Shown here: positions 43,117 to 53,291 of the stretch, in pieces
Layout: each line of letters begins with the position of its first letter
How positions within the stretch are numbered: the first letter of the stretch is position 1
Assembly: GCA_964591705.1 (NCBI GenBank)
Contig: CAZQCX010000002.1
Span: 21,514-85,513 of the forward strand
Origin: UBA11855 sp964591705
GTDB lineage: Archaea; Thermoproteota; Bathyarchaeia; Bathyarchaeales; Bathycorpusculaceae
Direction: 5' to 3'
Length of the DNA stretch: 64,000 bases
Made by a program: the position numbers and the translations under genes
The notes under the pieces: generated by a model
What the model was told of the DNA's origin: nothing
Database searches by the model: none
The model's input: only the letters and a program-made list of their open reading frames with translations

Positions 43117-43118
43117 AA

Positions 43119-43139
43119 TTAACTCTTCTCTCGAGTTAA
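43119..43139 (+). terminator. Short hairpin after the acetyltransferase gene
   Basis: TTAACTC-TTCTCTC-GAGTTAA forms a perfect 7-base stem three bases after the stop codon. No T-run follows at once, so termination is only inferred. Confidence 0.35.
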
Positions 43140-43666
43140 CACCTTCCACTGGGAAGCCAGGCATCACTTTTTCAGAGTTGACATCAACAACCAAGGCTAA
43201 TCTTCCTATATAGGGGGTTTTTCTAATCCAGATCTTTTGGCTCAATATTTTCCCATGTTGAGAAACAGAAATCGGAACGCTTGATGCATTCTAAAATTCT
43301 TTTCGCAAAATGATCGTTAGCTAAACGATATTTGCTCTCTATAAGAAAACTGCAAAGCTAGGGCACCAGCTCAGAAAAAACACGCATCATCCTGTAGACC
43401 CGATTCTACCTGATATTACGCTTGACTCGTCAGCGACTTCACACAACCATTCTGAGCTCTAGCAAAAACAACCGCAACCTCACAAAGCATACAAAGAGCC
43501 ACTTGCAACCTATCCTTACGCAAGCCCTTCTCCGCGAAGCCATCAAGATTTTGAGCGCATATGCGTGTTCCTAAATTCATTTTTCGGGGTACAGTTCATT
43601 TTGTAGGTCTTGTTCCTCATCATTGTCTTCGTTAACAGTTCAGAGCTTGATCTCTTTCTTTGAGTT
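43140..43666. other. Intergenic region without a recognisable gene
   Basis: About 530 bases between two convergent genes. Nothing above noise on either strand. A near-palindrome, ATCGTTAGCTAAACGAT (43313-43329), is the only structured element seen. I find no tRNA-like T-loop. Confidence 0.4.
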
Positions 43667-44548
43667 TTAACTGAACCAAAACAACCTTCTGAACAACTTA
43701 GGAACAGCCACGCTCGCTTCTGATCGCTCTCTTCTCACGGCTCTCAATGCTCGAAATTCTGACAGAACAACCTTGGGCATTTTCCTTGGGCTATACACTT
43801 TACTGCCTCCTGCACGCTCGCGATAGCCTATCGGAATCTCCGTTATCTTGCAACCTTTCAATGACATTCGTGCAGTGAATTCAAGCCAAAAATTGTATGG
43901 AGAATACTTCACTTCGCCAGCTATTTCATGGGCCAAACTCACCTTCATAAGCCTCATCACACTCGTAACATCACTACACATTACAGGAAACATAGCCCTC
44001 TCTAGAACCTGCAGGCCTCGCGAAAGAAGCTTACGATAAACTGGCTCCCTCCTGACAACCCGCTTTCCCATTACAATGTCTGGTGAATCCCGCTGCATGA
44101 CTTTCCAGAGCCTGAAGAAATCGTCCGGATCATACTGCCCATCAGAATCCAACGCCACAACATATCCATACTCACTCGCGTTCACAGCGAGAAAGGCCTC
44201 TCTCATGGCTCGCGGATACCCCTTCTTCCTCTCCGTCATTTCAACATGAAGACCTGGAAATTCGCCCTTCAACCTCTGCAGAACTTGCTTGGTTCCGTCA
44301 GTGCTGCCATCCTCAAAAACCCAAATGTCCACATTCCACATTCTGTAAACAACTTTCTCATAGAGCTCCCTAACAGTGTCCTCGATGCCATCCGCCTCGT
44401 TATAAACGGGCATTATCAGGGCTACCCGATCATCAGTCTCAGAAAACCGTCTCCCCTTCCCTCCTGATCCTAGCACCGATCGCCCGCTCAACTCATCCCA
44501 CCGTGCGGTCTGCTCTGTCGCGCCGAAACTCATCTTTCCAGAAGCCAC
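43667..44548 (-). CDS. Family 2 glycosyltransferase (dolichol-phosphate mannosyltransferase-like)
   Basis: 293 residues, GT-A fold without C-terminal membrane helices. Motifs: VALIMPVYNEADGIEDTVRE, DIWVFEDGSTDGTKQVLQRL, KGYPRAMREAF and the metal/nucleotide site VVALDSDGQYDPDD (DSD). The C-terminal part contains GEVKYSPYNFWLEFTARMSL and EIPIGYRERAGGSK (the R-x-x-G-x-S loop). It transfers a sugar from a nucleotide or to a lipid phosphate, probably for N-glycans or surface glycans. Overlaps the upstream epimerase gene by 19 bases. Confidence 0.9.
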   Translation of the reverse strand: MASGKMSFGATEQTARWDELSGRSVLGSGGKGRRFSETDDRVALIMPVYNEADGIEDTVRELYEKVVYRMWNVDIWVFEDGSTDGTKQVLQRLKGEFPGLHVEMTERKKGYPRAMREAFLAVNASEYGYVVALDSDGQYDPDDFFRLWKVMQRDSPDIVMGKRVVRREPVYRKLLSRGLQVLERAMFPVMCSDVTSVMRLMKVSLAHEIAGEVKYSPYNFWLEFTARMSLKGCKITEIPIGYRERAGGSKVYSPRKMPKVVLSEFRALRAVRRERSEASVAVPKLFRRLFWFS

Positions 44549-45675
44549 TTGTCCAGATTCGCTCTCACAGCAGCCACATCATGATTGGCAAAGTACCAGT
44601 CCATAGTTTGCTTGAAGCCTTCCCTGTAAGAAACCTTCGGAGTCCAACCTAAAACTCGCCCTGCCTTAGTAAGGTCCGCCGCCCTAGAAGCCACGCCTTG
44701 AGGCTTGCCCAAGTCCCGTTCAACCTCCTTAGGTCTCCAATCCGCCAGCTCAAACACCAACTCGACAGCTTGATTGATCGTCAAGCGATCGCTGCGCCCA
44801 GCGTTAACGGCTGAACCATCCTCAATCCTTTCCGAAGCCAAAACAAGAGCATCAACTATGTCCTGCACGTAAGTGAAGTTGCGGTCTTGTTCCCCGCTGC
44901 CCCAAATCACGTAAGGCTCCATCCTCACAAAAGCCTTAGCGATCAGAGCAATTATCGCGTGCGTCTCGTTTTCCCTCGGTCCATAAGCAGTGAATATCCT
45001 CACCGACGCGGTTTTCATGCCATACTGCCTGTGATACGCTTTCAGGGCCATTTCACCCATCAGCTTAGCCCAGCCATACTCCAAGTCTGCTAACGCCTTG
45101 TCCCTTACGAACGGGTCGGCATCGTCTTCTCTCAACAGGTAATCGGATCCTGCCTGCTCTTGCAAGTAGGCTGGATAGACACAGGCCGAGCTGGCGAAGC
45201 ATATCTTGTCGACTCCTGCCTTGCACGCTTCCTCAAACACGAGCTGATCGAGTATCATGTTAGAGGAACATTCGGCGGGGTGCGTGTCTATGTACCCTCG
45301 TCCGCCGTGGAGAGCCGCAAGATGAAAAACGACGTCTGCATCGTCTACCATGTGTCTCGTGAAGTTTCTGTCTTTGAGGTCGCCCTTGTAGACTAACAGC
45401 TCATCATGTACCCATTTATCTGAGCCTTTTTTGACCATGGGGTAATCTAGGTTAGCGAGTTTTCCGCTTGAGAAATCGTCTGCCACCCTGACTTCGGCTC
45501 CGTTTTTCAGAAGTGTGTCCACCAGATGGCTGCCTATGAACGAGGCTCCTCCAGTGACAAGAAATAGTTTCCCTTTCAACCTCACACATCCATAATTACC
45601 AGGCAGAGTTAGTCTTGCCCATTTCTTTTTATGTTTTTCTTCCCAAGATCCAAACAACTTCGGCAATTTTATCAT
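44530..45675 (-). CDS. NAD-dependent sugar-nucleotide epimerase/dehydratase (extended SDR)
   Basis: 381 residues. The Rossmann start is LFLVTGGASFIGSHLVDTLL (TGGxxFIG), the catalytic triad is Ser in ICFASSACVYPAYLQ and Tyr-Lys in LEYGWAKLMGEMALKAYHR, and the active-site region VRIFTAYGPREN follows, as in GDP-mannose or UDP-glucose 4-/3,5-epimerases. The first 31 residues (before GCVRLKGKLF) lie outside the fold, so GTG 45582 is another possible start. It makes an activated sugar for the adjacent GT2; the overlap of 19 bases implies coupling. Confidence 0.9.
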   Translation of the reverse strand: MIKLPKLFGSWEEKHKKKWARLTLPGNYGCVRLKGKLFLVTGGASFIGSHLVDTLLKNGAEVRVADDFSSGKLANLDYPMVKKGSDKWVHDELLVYKGDLKDRNFTRHMVDDADVVFHLAALHGGRGYIDTHPAECSSNMILDQLVFEEACKAGVDKICFASSACVYPAYLQEQAGSDYLLREDDADPFVRDKALADLEYGWAKLMGEMALKAYHRQYGMKTASVRIFTAYGPRENETHAIIALIAKAFVRMEPYVIWGSGEQDRNFTYVQDIVDALVLASERIEDGSAVNAGRSDRLTINQAVELVFELADWRPKEVERDLGKPQGVASRAADLTKAGRVLGWTPKVSYREGFKQTMDWYFANHDVAAVRANLDKWLLER

Positions 45676-45809
45676 TCATCCAAACAGACACCGCACTAAG
45701 GAAAGAGGCTGCAGAAACAACCACAAAAGACAACAGAGAATCGTGAATTCAACGCTATATTCTTAAGGCAGACCACTGCAACCCATACAACCTAAACGCT
45801 TCATCAAGT

Positions 45810-46895
45810 TTGGGTGAAGAAAATGGAAAGGCAAACTCGTGTGGCTCGGTTTTTAGTAGTTTGGAGACAGACAAAACGTTGATCTTACACATAAACAAGA
45901 AAATCGTAATCCAGCTCGTAGTAGGCTTTGCCATAACACTCTGGTTGCTCCAATTGGCAAACCTGAATGAGGTATTAGCGATAATATCGCGCTTCAACCC
46001 TGTTAACCTAATAGGTGCAGTGGCTTTCTTCATCACAGCATCCACATTCGTTGCGCTCGCCCTTTGCACAACGCTAAGAAACTCTAATCCGACTGTGCCC
46101 CTCAGGAAAATGATAATGGCCAGCTTTGCTGGACAATTGCTAAGCGATGTGACCCCTGTCAGATCAGGATACTTCATGACCCCAGTTTTCCTCAAACATC
46201 TTGCCAAAATACCGGTTGACCGTGGCATGGCAGGGGTTTTAGCCACAGGAGGCGCTAACTCCATTGTCAAGGTTGTGTTATCCTTGGCAGGTCTAGCCTA
46301 CTTTGCGGGGCGTTTGGCTCTTCCAGGCGAAATCACAACTGCCCTACTCATCGGAGTCATTGTTCTGCTGGTTGCAGGAGCTTTCTTGATGCTGCTCATG
46401 TGGGAGCGACGATTATCGCACTTAGTTGCAAAAATTGAAAGGGCACCAGTCATTGGCAAGAGACTGCATGAATTCATTGAAATGTTTAGCAATGTTCAGG
46501 AAGAAGGGCGCAAAATAAGGCTCTCTTTGATATTTGTAGCCTCTCTCATACTTCTCTCTGTCCTTGCAAATGCCTCAGCGCTCTACTTGATTTTCGGCGG
46601 CATTTGGTACTACTCTCTAAGCCTGCTTGACTTCTTCTTCATAGCTTCATTTGCCTCAGTGCTGACGTATATCCCCATCACAATAGCGGGGCTAGGGGTG
46701 CAAGAAGCAGGTTATGTCATTCTACTTCACCTGTTACTCGGAATGCCACTTTCTGCAATTAACCCAAACTTTGTAGCTTTTGCTCTGATAGCAAGGGTGT
46801 TATTCACAGGAACAGACATAATAGGACTCGGTCCCTTGCTCAAGGTAGGACTAAAACAAGACGAAACAACAATACTCAAAGCTAGAAAGCCTTAA
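45810..46895 (+). CDS. Lysylphosphatidylglycerol synthase-like (UPF0104) membrane protein
   Basis: 361 residues with about eight hydrophobic helices. Conserved loops: LRKMIMASFAGQLLSDVTPV, RSGYFMTPVFLKH and TYIPITIAGLGVQEAGYVIL, matching the membrane part of LPG synthases (P-x-x-x-G-x-G-x-x-E). The soluble lysyltransferase domain of bacterial MprF is absent. In archaea such proteins lie near glycosyltransferases and may act in lipid or glycan flipping. It faces the second GT-C gene, with a 14-base overlap at their ends. The first about 25 residues before the first helix are uncertain as the start is TTG. Confidence 0.85.
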   Translation: MGEENGKANSCGSVFSSLETDKTLILHINKKIVIQLVVGFAITLWLLQLANLNEVLAIISRFNPVNLIGAVAFFITASTFVALALCTTLRNSNPTVPLRKMIMASFAGQLLSDVTPVRSGYFMTPVFLKHLAKIPVDRGMAGVLATGGANSIVKVVLSLAGLAYFAGRLALPGEITTALLIGVIVLLVAGAFLMLLMWERRLSHLVAKIERAPVIGKRLHEFIEMFSNVQEEGRKIRLSLIFVASLILLSVLANASALYLIFGGIWYYSLSLLDFFFIASFASVLTYIPITIAGLGVQEAGYVILLHLLLGMPLSAINPNFVAFALIARVLFTGTDIIGLGPLLKVGLKQDETTILKARKP

Positions 46896-49296
46896 GCTCC
46901 CAGTAGTTGAGGAACCTCAGATCCAAAGTCACCTGGAAGTCACTTGCGAATGCCTCTTCTCTGTCAACGATCCGAAACGTGAAATATCCTGCTCTATCAA
47001 TGATCCAATCGAACAAATTGTTCTCAATAATGGAACTATTAATAGGTTTAACAGACCACTTCTTCACAAACATGAATTCACTTGACGGGTTTGTAATCGT
47101 TTCAACCGGAACTAGCCCCCTCCACAATTCAACGTCAACCCACCGACAGCTACTAACTGAAAACGCCAATAACCCTCCCCGATAATCAACAGGAACGGGC
47201 ACAAACAGGCTGCCAACACGAGAGGACGTTTTGTTGATAACAGCTAGGTTGACTGTAATATGCTTAATTGGAGGAACAAAGCCTTCCTGTGCAAAGGACT
47301 CATAAATCGTTTTTTCGTCAATAGGACCGACGTGATAAACTGAAGTTCCTTTTAGCCCAACATAGACTGGAGGCAAAAATCGTGGATCACCAAGATACCT
47401 AGTTAGAATACACAATTTGTAGGCAGGGGGCAATCTGGGATCAGTAGGGCTTGCCCAAGGGACGCTGAGAACATGTGTTATTCCCCTATTCTGAAGGAAG
47501 ACAATGCTCTCTTCGATGGTGTCCATTTCATAGATTGGTGCTGACTCATTCCCATCTAGCGGCACAATGTCCCTATCTATGTAGTATTCTTTGATGTCAA
47601 ACGTGGCAATTCTTGCATCTACAGGCGTGTTTTCGTTGACCCATTTCCACGCATCCGCCTCCTCAAATACGCGGGACAGGTAGCTCCACTTGTCGTCTCC
47701 GAGCATAGCTGCTGGCTTTGACAAGTTCATGTACGGCAAAACAACCACACTTGAAATGAAAAAGACTGCGACTATTGGAATCACAATAATACGTGCAACG
47801 CTTTTCATTTTGAAAAGCCACATGAGGGTTACGGAGACCATCACGGCAGAACACGGGAAGGCAACTATCAAATAACGCGGAAATGGAAGGTGCAGAGCCA
47901 TCATGGTGGCTCCAACAAGCAATAAATAGAAAGTGGAAACAACAAGGAAATTCTTTCGTTTGGCAATAGTCAAGTACGCGATAGCTATAAGCAGTAAGCT
48001 CCCTGCCAATTTGCAAATTGAAAGGGTCCAATTATACATTGGGATCATGGCATAGTTTTGAAAATGCTGCACTGTTGAGTTTCTTAACAGGGGGTCCAAG
48101 TATTTGCCTATGTCGAAAAAGGGATAAAGAGGATTTCCCAGCAGGACAAGATTACGCCCATACCATGGCATGGTGACGATTAGTGCAAATCCTATCAGGG
48201 TGGCAAAGCGTTTCAAACTAATTTTCGCATTTATCGCATAGAGCAACAGAAGACCGAAAGAGAAAACACCAATATAACTCACAAGCGCGGAAAAACAGCA
48301 AAACAGTGATCCGATGATTTCATAATTCCTAGAACGCGCAGGGTCTAAGTGATACGCCTTGTAGAAAAAGAGGGCAGCCAGAGTTAGCATCAGTCCCAAA
48401 CCCATAAGGTATGTTTCCTGAATGAAAAGTTCCCAGAAAAAAGGAATAGAGCCCAAGGCGAATACTGCAAAGACAGAAGCAATCCTGTTTTTGCTCACAA
48501 TCATCGCAAACTTGGATGTAGTTATCAACGTTGCTAAACCGAAAATCGGTGAGAGTATTCTGAAATAGAAGTCGTTCGCGTTTCCAGCAAACATGTACAA
48601 GTAAACAGCGGTCAGCTGAATTCCAGGCGGATAGCTTGCGCTCATTTCCAAGCCAATCGATGGTCCTGCAATCAGGGGGATGCTGCCTTTGTCAAAAATG
48701 ATCTTCGCGTAGTTGACTCCGTATGCCAATGAATCCCATTCTGTGGCTGGGAGTGATACAGCTTTGTATATTGCAGCTGCAGAAAACAAGCTTATTAAGG
48801 CCAACGGCGCTGCTATCAGAAAACTTGGTCTTTGCCTATGGTAGCTTCTCAGCATGGAAGAAAGAAAGTTGAAACTTGCTTTCGATGCTTTCCTGACTTT
48901 AGCAGTGATCAATGAGACTAAAAGAATTGTTTGAGTCAGAATTATCATCACTGGAGAGAACCCCCCCAAAATCCCAATCAAGATCATAATCACGAAATTC
49001 AAGCCAAACCCTAAACCAACTGATAGCAGCAATCTTTCAGCATTATCCAATCCGTTTCCACATAGCAGAAGTGAGAGAAAGAACCCATTGGCAAGCACAA
49101 GCGCCAAGCCTATCCATCCAGCGTTAAAGGGAATTATGACAATAGGCGCTTGAAACATGTCTTTCACGGTCAAAGGGGGCGGAAAGGAGAATAAAAGATG
49201 GAATATTCCAGCTACTACGATAATCATAACTAGCAAACTGACCGCCGTTGCAGAGTAAACCCGAGTGTTCCTAGACCCTTCTATCTCTAGCTTCAT
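46882..49296 (-). CDS. Large GT-C glycosyltransferase-like membrane protein
   Basis: 804 residues: about twelve hydrophobic segments in the first 530 residues and then an extracellular domain of roughly 270 residues. The first outer loop has TEWDSLAYGVNYAKII, the acidic site of GT-C enzymes, and IPLIAGPSIGLEMSASYPP, shared with the next gene. The tail contains AWKWVNENTPVDARIATFD, THVLSVPWASPTDPRL. It probably uses a lipid-linked sugar donor at the outer face. It is coupled to the paralogue at 49271 (26-base overlap). No assigned substrate. Confidence 0.82.
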   Translation of the reverse strand: MKLEIEGSRNTRVYSATAVSLLVMIIVVAGIFHLLFSFPPPLTVKDMFQAPIVIIPFNAGWIGLALVLANGFFLSLLLCGNGLDNAERLLLSVGLGFGLNFVIMILIGILGGFSPVMIILTQTILLVSLITAKVRKASKASFNFLSSMLRSYHRQRPSFLIAAPLALISLFSAAAIYKAVSLPATEWDSLAYGVNYAKIIFDKGSIPLIAGPSIGLEMSASYPPGIQLTAVYLYMFAGNANDFYFRILSPIFGLATLITTSKFAMIVSKNRIASVFAVFALGSIPFFWELFIQETYLMGLGLMLTLAALFFYKAYHLDPARSRNYEIIGSLFCCFSALVSYIGVFSFGLLLLYAINAKISLKRFATLIGFALIVTMPWYGRNLVLLGNPLYPFFDIGKYLDPLLRNSTVQHFQNYAMIPMYNWTLSICKLAGSLLLIAIAYLTIAKRKNFLVVSTFYLLLVGATMMALHLPFPRYLIVAFPCSAVMVSVTLMWLFKMKSVARIIVIPIVAVFFISSVVVLPYMNLSKPAAMLGDDKWSYLSRVFEEADAWKWVNENTPVDARIATFDIKEYYIDRDIVPLDGNESAPIYEMDTIEESIVFLQNRGITHVLSVPWASPTDPRLPPAYKLCILTRYLGDPRFLPPVYVGLKGTSVYHVGPIDEKTIYESFAQEGFVPPIKHITVNLAVINKTSSRVGSLFVPVPVDYRGGLLAFSVSSCRWVDVELWRGLVPVETITNPSSEFMFVKKWSVKPINSSIIENNLFDWIIDRAGYFTFRIVDREEAFASDFQVTLDLRFLNYWELKAF

Positions 49297-52252
49297 AGAT
49301 TACTACCGCCCCCATCGAAACTTGCAGTTCAACTTTGGTAGTTTCCCAATCTCTTTCTCTTGGCACTATGACTAGCGTGTACAAACCTGATTTTGTCGCA
49401 TCCCACCTCGCTGATGGACTGGTTTGTCCGCCAGTTGCTGAATTGGGAGATCTCACAACTAGCTCATGACGTTTCCACCATTCTGTATCTTCCCAGGGCT
49501 GAATGACTCCATCAAAAACTTCGATGCATATCTTCTTTCCAAACGAGTTGCTTTGCACTATGACGGTCTCTTGGTCACGCAGCAATGGTAGATGAACCAT
49601 TAATGTCGGAGGAACCGTCATATTTGTTGTTTCATACTCCAGAGAATTCAGTGTGCCCCTTCCTCGAAGCTGAAAAGGCGAAGCTTCAATTTTTATAATG
49701 GTGAAATTGTCAGTGAAAGCATAGAAAGCTAGTTCAGCAAATCCTTCTCTAATTAGGGGTGCAAGGAATTCAAAAGTATTCCATTTGCCCGTATCTTTCT
49801 TCTGGATCGTCGCGTAACCGTTGGTCCAATTCCCTGAATATGGATTGCGCAAGTTAATGCTCAGTCGGTCTTTCCCTACGTCTAGATAAGTTATTCTAAT
49901 GCTGGTTAGGTTTGGAGTCGCGACGAGCAGCCTCGAAGAAAGGTTTCCAGCGATGACAGACTTAGCATAGGTTCCATCTATTGATTGAGGCTCACTCCAT
50001 CCTGCTTGATTGATTGAAACCAGTGTGGGAGAACCTGCTGTTATGGGGCTTTCAACTGGTCCAACGTTGTAGATATCAGGATTGCCATTGCAATCCACTA
50101 TCTTGGGGAAGTATACCGATCCGAGATATTGGGTTAATGGCAATATGTCAAAATGGCCGTGTGTGCGCGCCCAAGCAACATCAAGTATGTACTTGATGTT
50201 CTCTTTCTGCAAGAAGTGCAGTATTAATGTTGGGTCTGTGATATTGTACAACTTTCTTGCTTCCCAGCCGTCAAGGTAAAAGAAGTAGCTATTGTTGCTG
50301 TTTTTGACGTGGTATATTCTGTTTTCAACTGCAGCCACTCTTTCTCCTTCCTTAAGATTTTCGTCCAACCATTTCCAGGCAATTCCCTCAGGAAATAGAT
50401 TCATAAGTACAAACCACTTTTCAGCGTTAGGGTTTTTGAGAAGCCAAAGATAATTGTTAGGCGGAACGTCCAAGTGGTTATCCATAGAAAGCTTTCCTCC
50501 CATACTCAGTGTTAAGCTGGGAAAGAGAAAAGCAGCAAAAAGAAGCAACGCGAGACCAATCCTGACGCCGTCACTCTTGTGCAGTAGAGGCAAACATTTT
50601 CTTGTTTTGCCAAAGATTCTAAACTGATATCCCTGTCTTCTGTCGTATTCTCCGCATTTCTCCAGTGCTCTGGCAATTGGGAAAGCACTCAGGAGGGCAA
50701 ACCCTGGCAATGCAAACACGACATGCCTAGGAAAAGCCCAAGTTATGCCACTCAGCACAAAAGCGCTTAATGATATCGGCCATACTGAGATTAACAACAG
50801 CTTTTTGTCTTCAGCAAGAAGTAGTGCAACACCCAATATCGTAAACAGGGAAACTGCAGGAAAGTGCGTCCTGTAGATGAGGAACATGAATATCTTTTCC
50901 AGAACTGAGGCTTGTTCTCCAAAAAAGCAGGTTGTTCCAGCTGACTCTATGCCGTTGATGGTTGTTTCCATTATCAATGGATCAATGTTCATTCCGCCGA
51001 GCACAGTGTAAGCAATGGGATAAATCGGGTTTCCGAGCAAAAACCAGTTTCGAGCGTACCAAATGCCTCCAATAGCCAAAGTTGACAGAACCAGCGCTGA
51101 GACGTTTCTGATGTTTGACTTGAACAGGTCTTTTGTTCCAGCAAAATGGTAAATCAAGGCAGCGACGAAAAAAGGTCCCAGAAAGAGCGCCATATAGGAA
51201 GTGAGTAATGCAAATCCAAAGAAGAGGCCGCAAACAACCCAATATCTTATCTCGTTCTTCATTATTGCCAATAACATGAACATGATTGAAATCGAGCAAA
51301 AGAAGGTCAATGTGGAATAGCTTGTTGCGTACATCGAATATCTAAAGAATAAAGGCGTCATTGCAAGGAACAACGCCGATACCAACCCGAGCTTCTTTCC
51401 ACCTAGAATATCTCCAATTTTGTAGGTTGCAAAAACTGTAAGAAGCCCCATTAATGGGGGAATGCATCTCAAGTAGAAGTCTTCAATCATCCCTATCTGA
51501 GTGTAGTAGAATGCTCCAATAGCCGAAAACAATGGGGGGAAATTCGCACTCATTTCAATACCGACGGATGGACCTGCTATCAGTGGGATGCCGTTGTTAC
51601 TGTACATGATTACAGACATTACTGCATGATATACGGTAGCATCCCAATGCACGACAACAGTGAGGAGTGCATGATAGAAACAGAAAAAGAAGATTACCCC
51701 AACAGCCAAGCAAACCAGCGACCACGACCCAAAATGGGGAGGTCTTCCAAACTCTCTGAAGGGGAAATAGTCCTCCAAGAGTTTCATGGATAGTCTTCCT
51801 TTTGCTCTTTGTTTATGGAAGATCCAAGAGAGAAAAACGATGCAGAACAGCAAGATTATGCCATTCAGGGGGAGTCGATAGAGCTTCCCAAAGATCCCAA
51901 GAACGATGGTTACCAACCCCGTAAGTCCGAATCCTAGCCCCAGCGCGCTTGTGAACTTAACAATGACAGATTTCTCATTTGCCAACAAGAAGCCGGAGGA
52001 AACAACCCCGAGGATCATGATTTCAATGGTAGCGAAAAAAGCTAAGACCAATCCTTCAATATGAACTGGAGTGTAATTGATTGCTGGATTACCTATCCAA
52101 GACATGACTTGCATGAATGGGCTTATCCATGTTCGACTTTCATGGATATAGACAAACCAAGCGCAGGCAAGAAAAGCCGCGATCATCAAGGGCACTATCA
52201 AATCCTCTTTCGTGTTCTTCTCCCGAATCTCTGTTTTGTCCGCGGTTTCCAT
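49271..52252 (-). CDS. Very large GT-C glycosyltransferase-like membrane protein
   Basis: 993 residues, paralogue of the neighbouring protein. About twelve helices in the first 580 residues, with VVHWDATVYHAVMSVIMYSN and IPLIAGPSVGIEMSANFPP in the first loops. A long extracellular region (about 600-993) contains AWKWLDENLKEGERVAAVEN and THGHFDILPLTQYLGSVYFP, also related to the 804-residue paralogue. It then adds beta-rich segments with several N-x-T sites, ending with TLVIVPRERDWETTKVELQV. Both genes follow the PGF-pre-PGF protein with small gaps; a single transcript is likely. Confidence 0.8.
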   Translation of the reverse strand: METADKTEIREKNTKEDLIVPLMIAAFLACAWFVYIHESRTWISPFMQVMSWIGNPAINYTPVHIEGLVLAFFATIEIMILGVVSSGFLLANEKSVIVKFTSALGLGFGLTGLVTIVLGIFGKLYRLPLNGIILLFCIVFLSWIFHKQRAKGRLSMKLLEDYFPFREFGRPPHFGSWSLVCLAVGVIFFFCFYHALLTVVVHWDATVYHAVMSVIMYSNNGIPLIAGPSVGIEMSANFPPLFSAIGAFYYTQIGMIEDFYLRCIPPLMGLLTVFATYKIGDILGGKKLGLVSALFLAMTPLFFRYSMYATSYSTLTFFCSISIMFMLLAIMKNEIRYWVVCGLFFGFALLTSYMALFLGPFFVAALIYHFAGTKDLFKSNIRNVSALVLSTLAIGGIWYARNWFLLGNPIYPIAYTVLGGMNIDPLIMETTINGIESAGTTCFFGEQASVLEKIFMFLIYRTHFPAVSLFTILGVALLLAEDKKLLLISVWPISLSAFVLSGITWAFPRHVVFALPGFALLSAFPIARALEKCGEYDRRQGYQFRIFGKTRKCLPLLHKSDGVRIGLALLLFAAFLFPSLTLSMGGKLSMDNHLDVPPNNYLWLLKNPNAEKWFVLMNLFPEGIAWKWLDENLKEGERVAAVENRIYHVKNSNNSYFFYLDGWEARKLYNITDPTLILHFLQKENIKYILDVAWARTHGHFDILPLTQYLGSVYFPKIVDCNGNPDIYNVGPVESPITAGSPTLVSINQAGWSEPQSIDGTYAKSVIAGNLSSRLLVATPNLTSIRITYLDVGKDRLSINLRNPYSGNWTNGYATIQKKDTGKWNTFEFLAPLIREGFAELAFYAFTDNFTIIKIEASPFQLRGRGTLNSLEYETTNMTVPPTLMVHLPLLRDQETVIVQSNSFGKKICIEVFDGVIQPWEDTEWWKRHELVVRSPNSATGGQTSPSARWDATKSGLYTLVIVPRERDWETTKVELQVSMGAVVIYEARDRRV

Positions 52253-52261
52253 GCTATTCTC

Positions 52262-52969
52262 TCACTTGACTTGTAGACGGTTAGAAACATATTTTCTGCG
52301 AACGAGCAAAGTTACTATTGCGAGAATGGCTACGACTGCAGTCAGCATTAGCCAGGACCACTGAGGCGTAGGCAAATCGGCTCCAGTGATGACAAAGCAG
52401 GGGGATATTGTTGTTTCTGTCTCAAAGAACAAGTGAGTTTTGTTGTCGAAGACTTTTTGCGTCGTGCATGTTTCAAACTTGTTTTCCTTGTACTGATAAT
52501 GCAGCAAGGAATCCTTCGCACTCATATTCTGAAGGGTGGCTTTTTCAACAGCAAAGACCACCTTTACATTTGCGATTTTGTCCGACAGCTCATTCAAGAA
52601 TCTAATGTCGTAGTACTGAATTATGGGTGCCGTTTTGGGGGAGTTCAAAATGAGAGGTTTGTCTTTCAAAATATCTATGGCGAGACCAACGTAGGTTATT
52701 GGCTCGCTGAAGTTTATTGTTATGTTCTTCACCATCTGTCGCGCATCATATTCATTCACATCGATGTGAATGGTACTTGCATTCGCGGGCAGGGCAACTG
52801 TGATGAACGTTTGATGTATTATATTGCTTTCAGGCAGAGCAGGCGGGAAATAGTCAGATCTTGCAAGTTCACAGAACAACAATAAGATCAAAAGCACAGC
52901 TAGACCACAGACCATCCTACGAGATCTGTTGCTGGATGTCTTGTGGTCTGCTTCAGCGTCTTTATCCAT
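52262..52969 (-). CDS. PGF-pre-PGF domain surface protein with C-terminal anchor, candidate archaeosortase substrate
   Basis: 235 residues from ATG 52969, preceded by GAGG; the frame continues upstream to 53059. An N-terminal hydrophobic signal/anchor (about 19-36) is followed by a single PGF-pre-PGF-like domain: NITINFSEPITYVGLAIDIL, PIIQYYDIRFLNELSDKIAN, KVVFAVEKATLQNMSAKDSL, ETETTISPCFVITGADL (the FS-x-FAI end). It ends TPQWSWLMLTAVVAILAIVT followed by LLVRRKY, a tripartite C-terminal signal. It is divergent from the archaeosortase gene 322 bases away and nine bases upstream of the GT-C pair. Confidence 0.78.
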   Translation of the reverse strand: MDKDAEADHKTSSNRSRRMVCGLAVLLILLLFCELARSDYFPPALPESNIIHQTFITVALPANASTIHIDVNEYDARQMVKNITINFSEPITYVGLAIDILKDKPLILNSPKTAPIIQYYDIRFLNELSDKIANVKVVFAVEKATLQNMSAKDSLLHYQYKENKFETCTTQKVFDNKTHLFFETETTISPCFVITGADLPTPQWSWLMLTAVVAILAIVTLLVRRKYVSNRLQVK

Positions 52970-53291
52970 TTCTTCCTCGAACGAAGATGTTGAGAAGAGT
53001 CCGAAATTTGTTTGCATTAGACGGAGCCACGCCAACCCGCAAGCTTTGTATGGGAGCATGTTATTTATTAAAACATCTAACTATCCCCCATTTCGCCATC
53101 AGTTCGTGACCGCTTGAGCAAACCAATTCATCTTGTGAAGTCCAAGCTATCAAACTTTGACGCGTCCCTACGAATCGAGCTTCTTGTTACAAACCTTTTC
53201 TTTCTAGGTTTCAGGTTTCCAGACGCGTGGTTTTGGGAAAAGCATAAAGAGTAACCACTGCAAATATCCTCTAAATTCGGGTTGGCATAGA

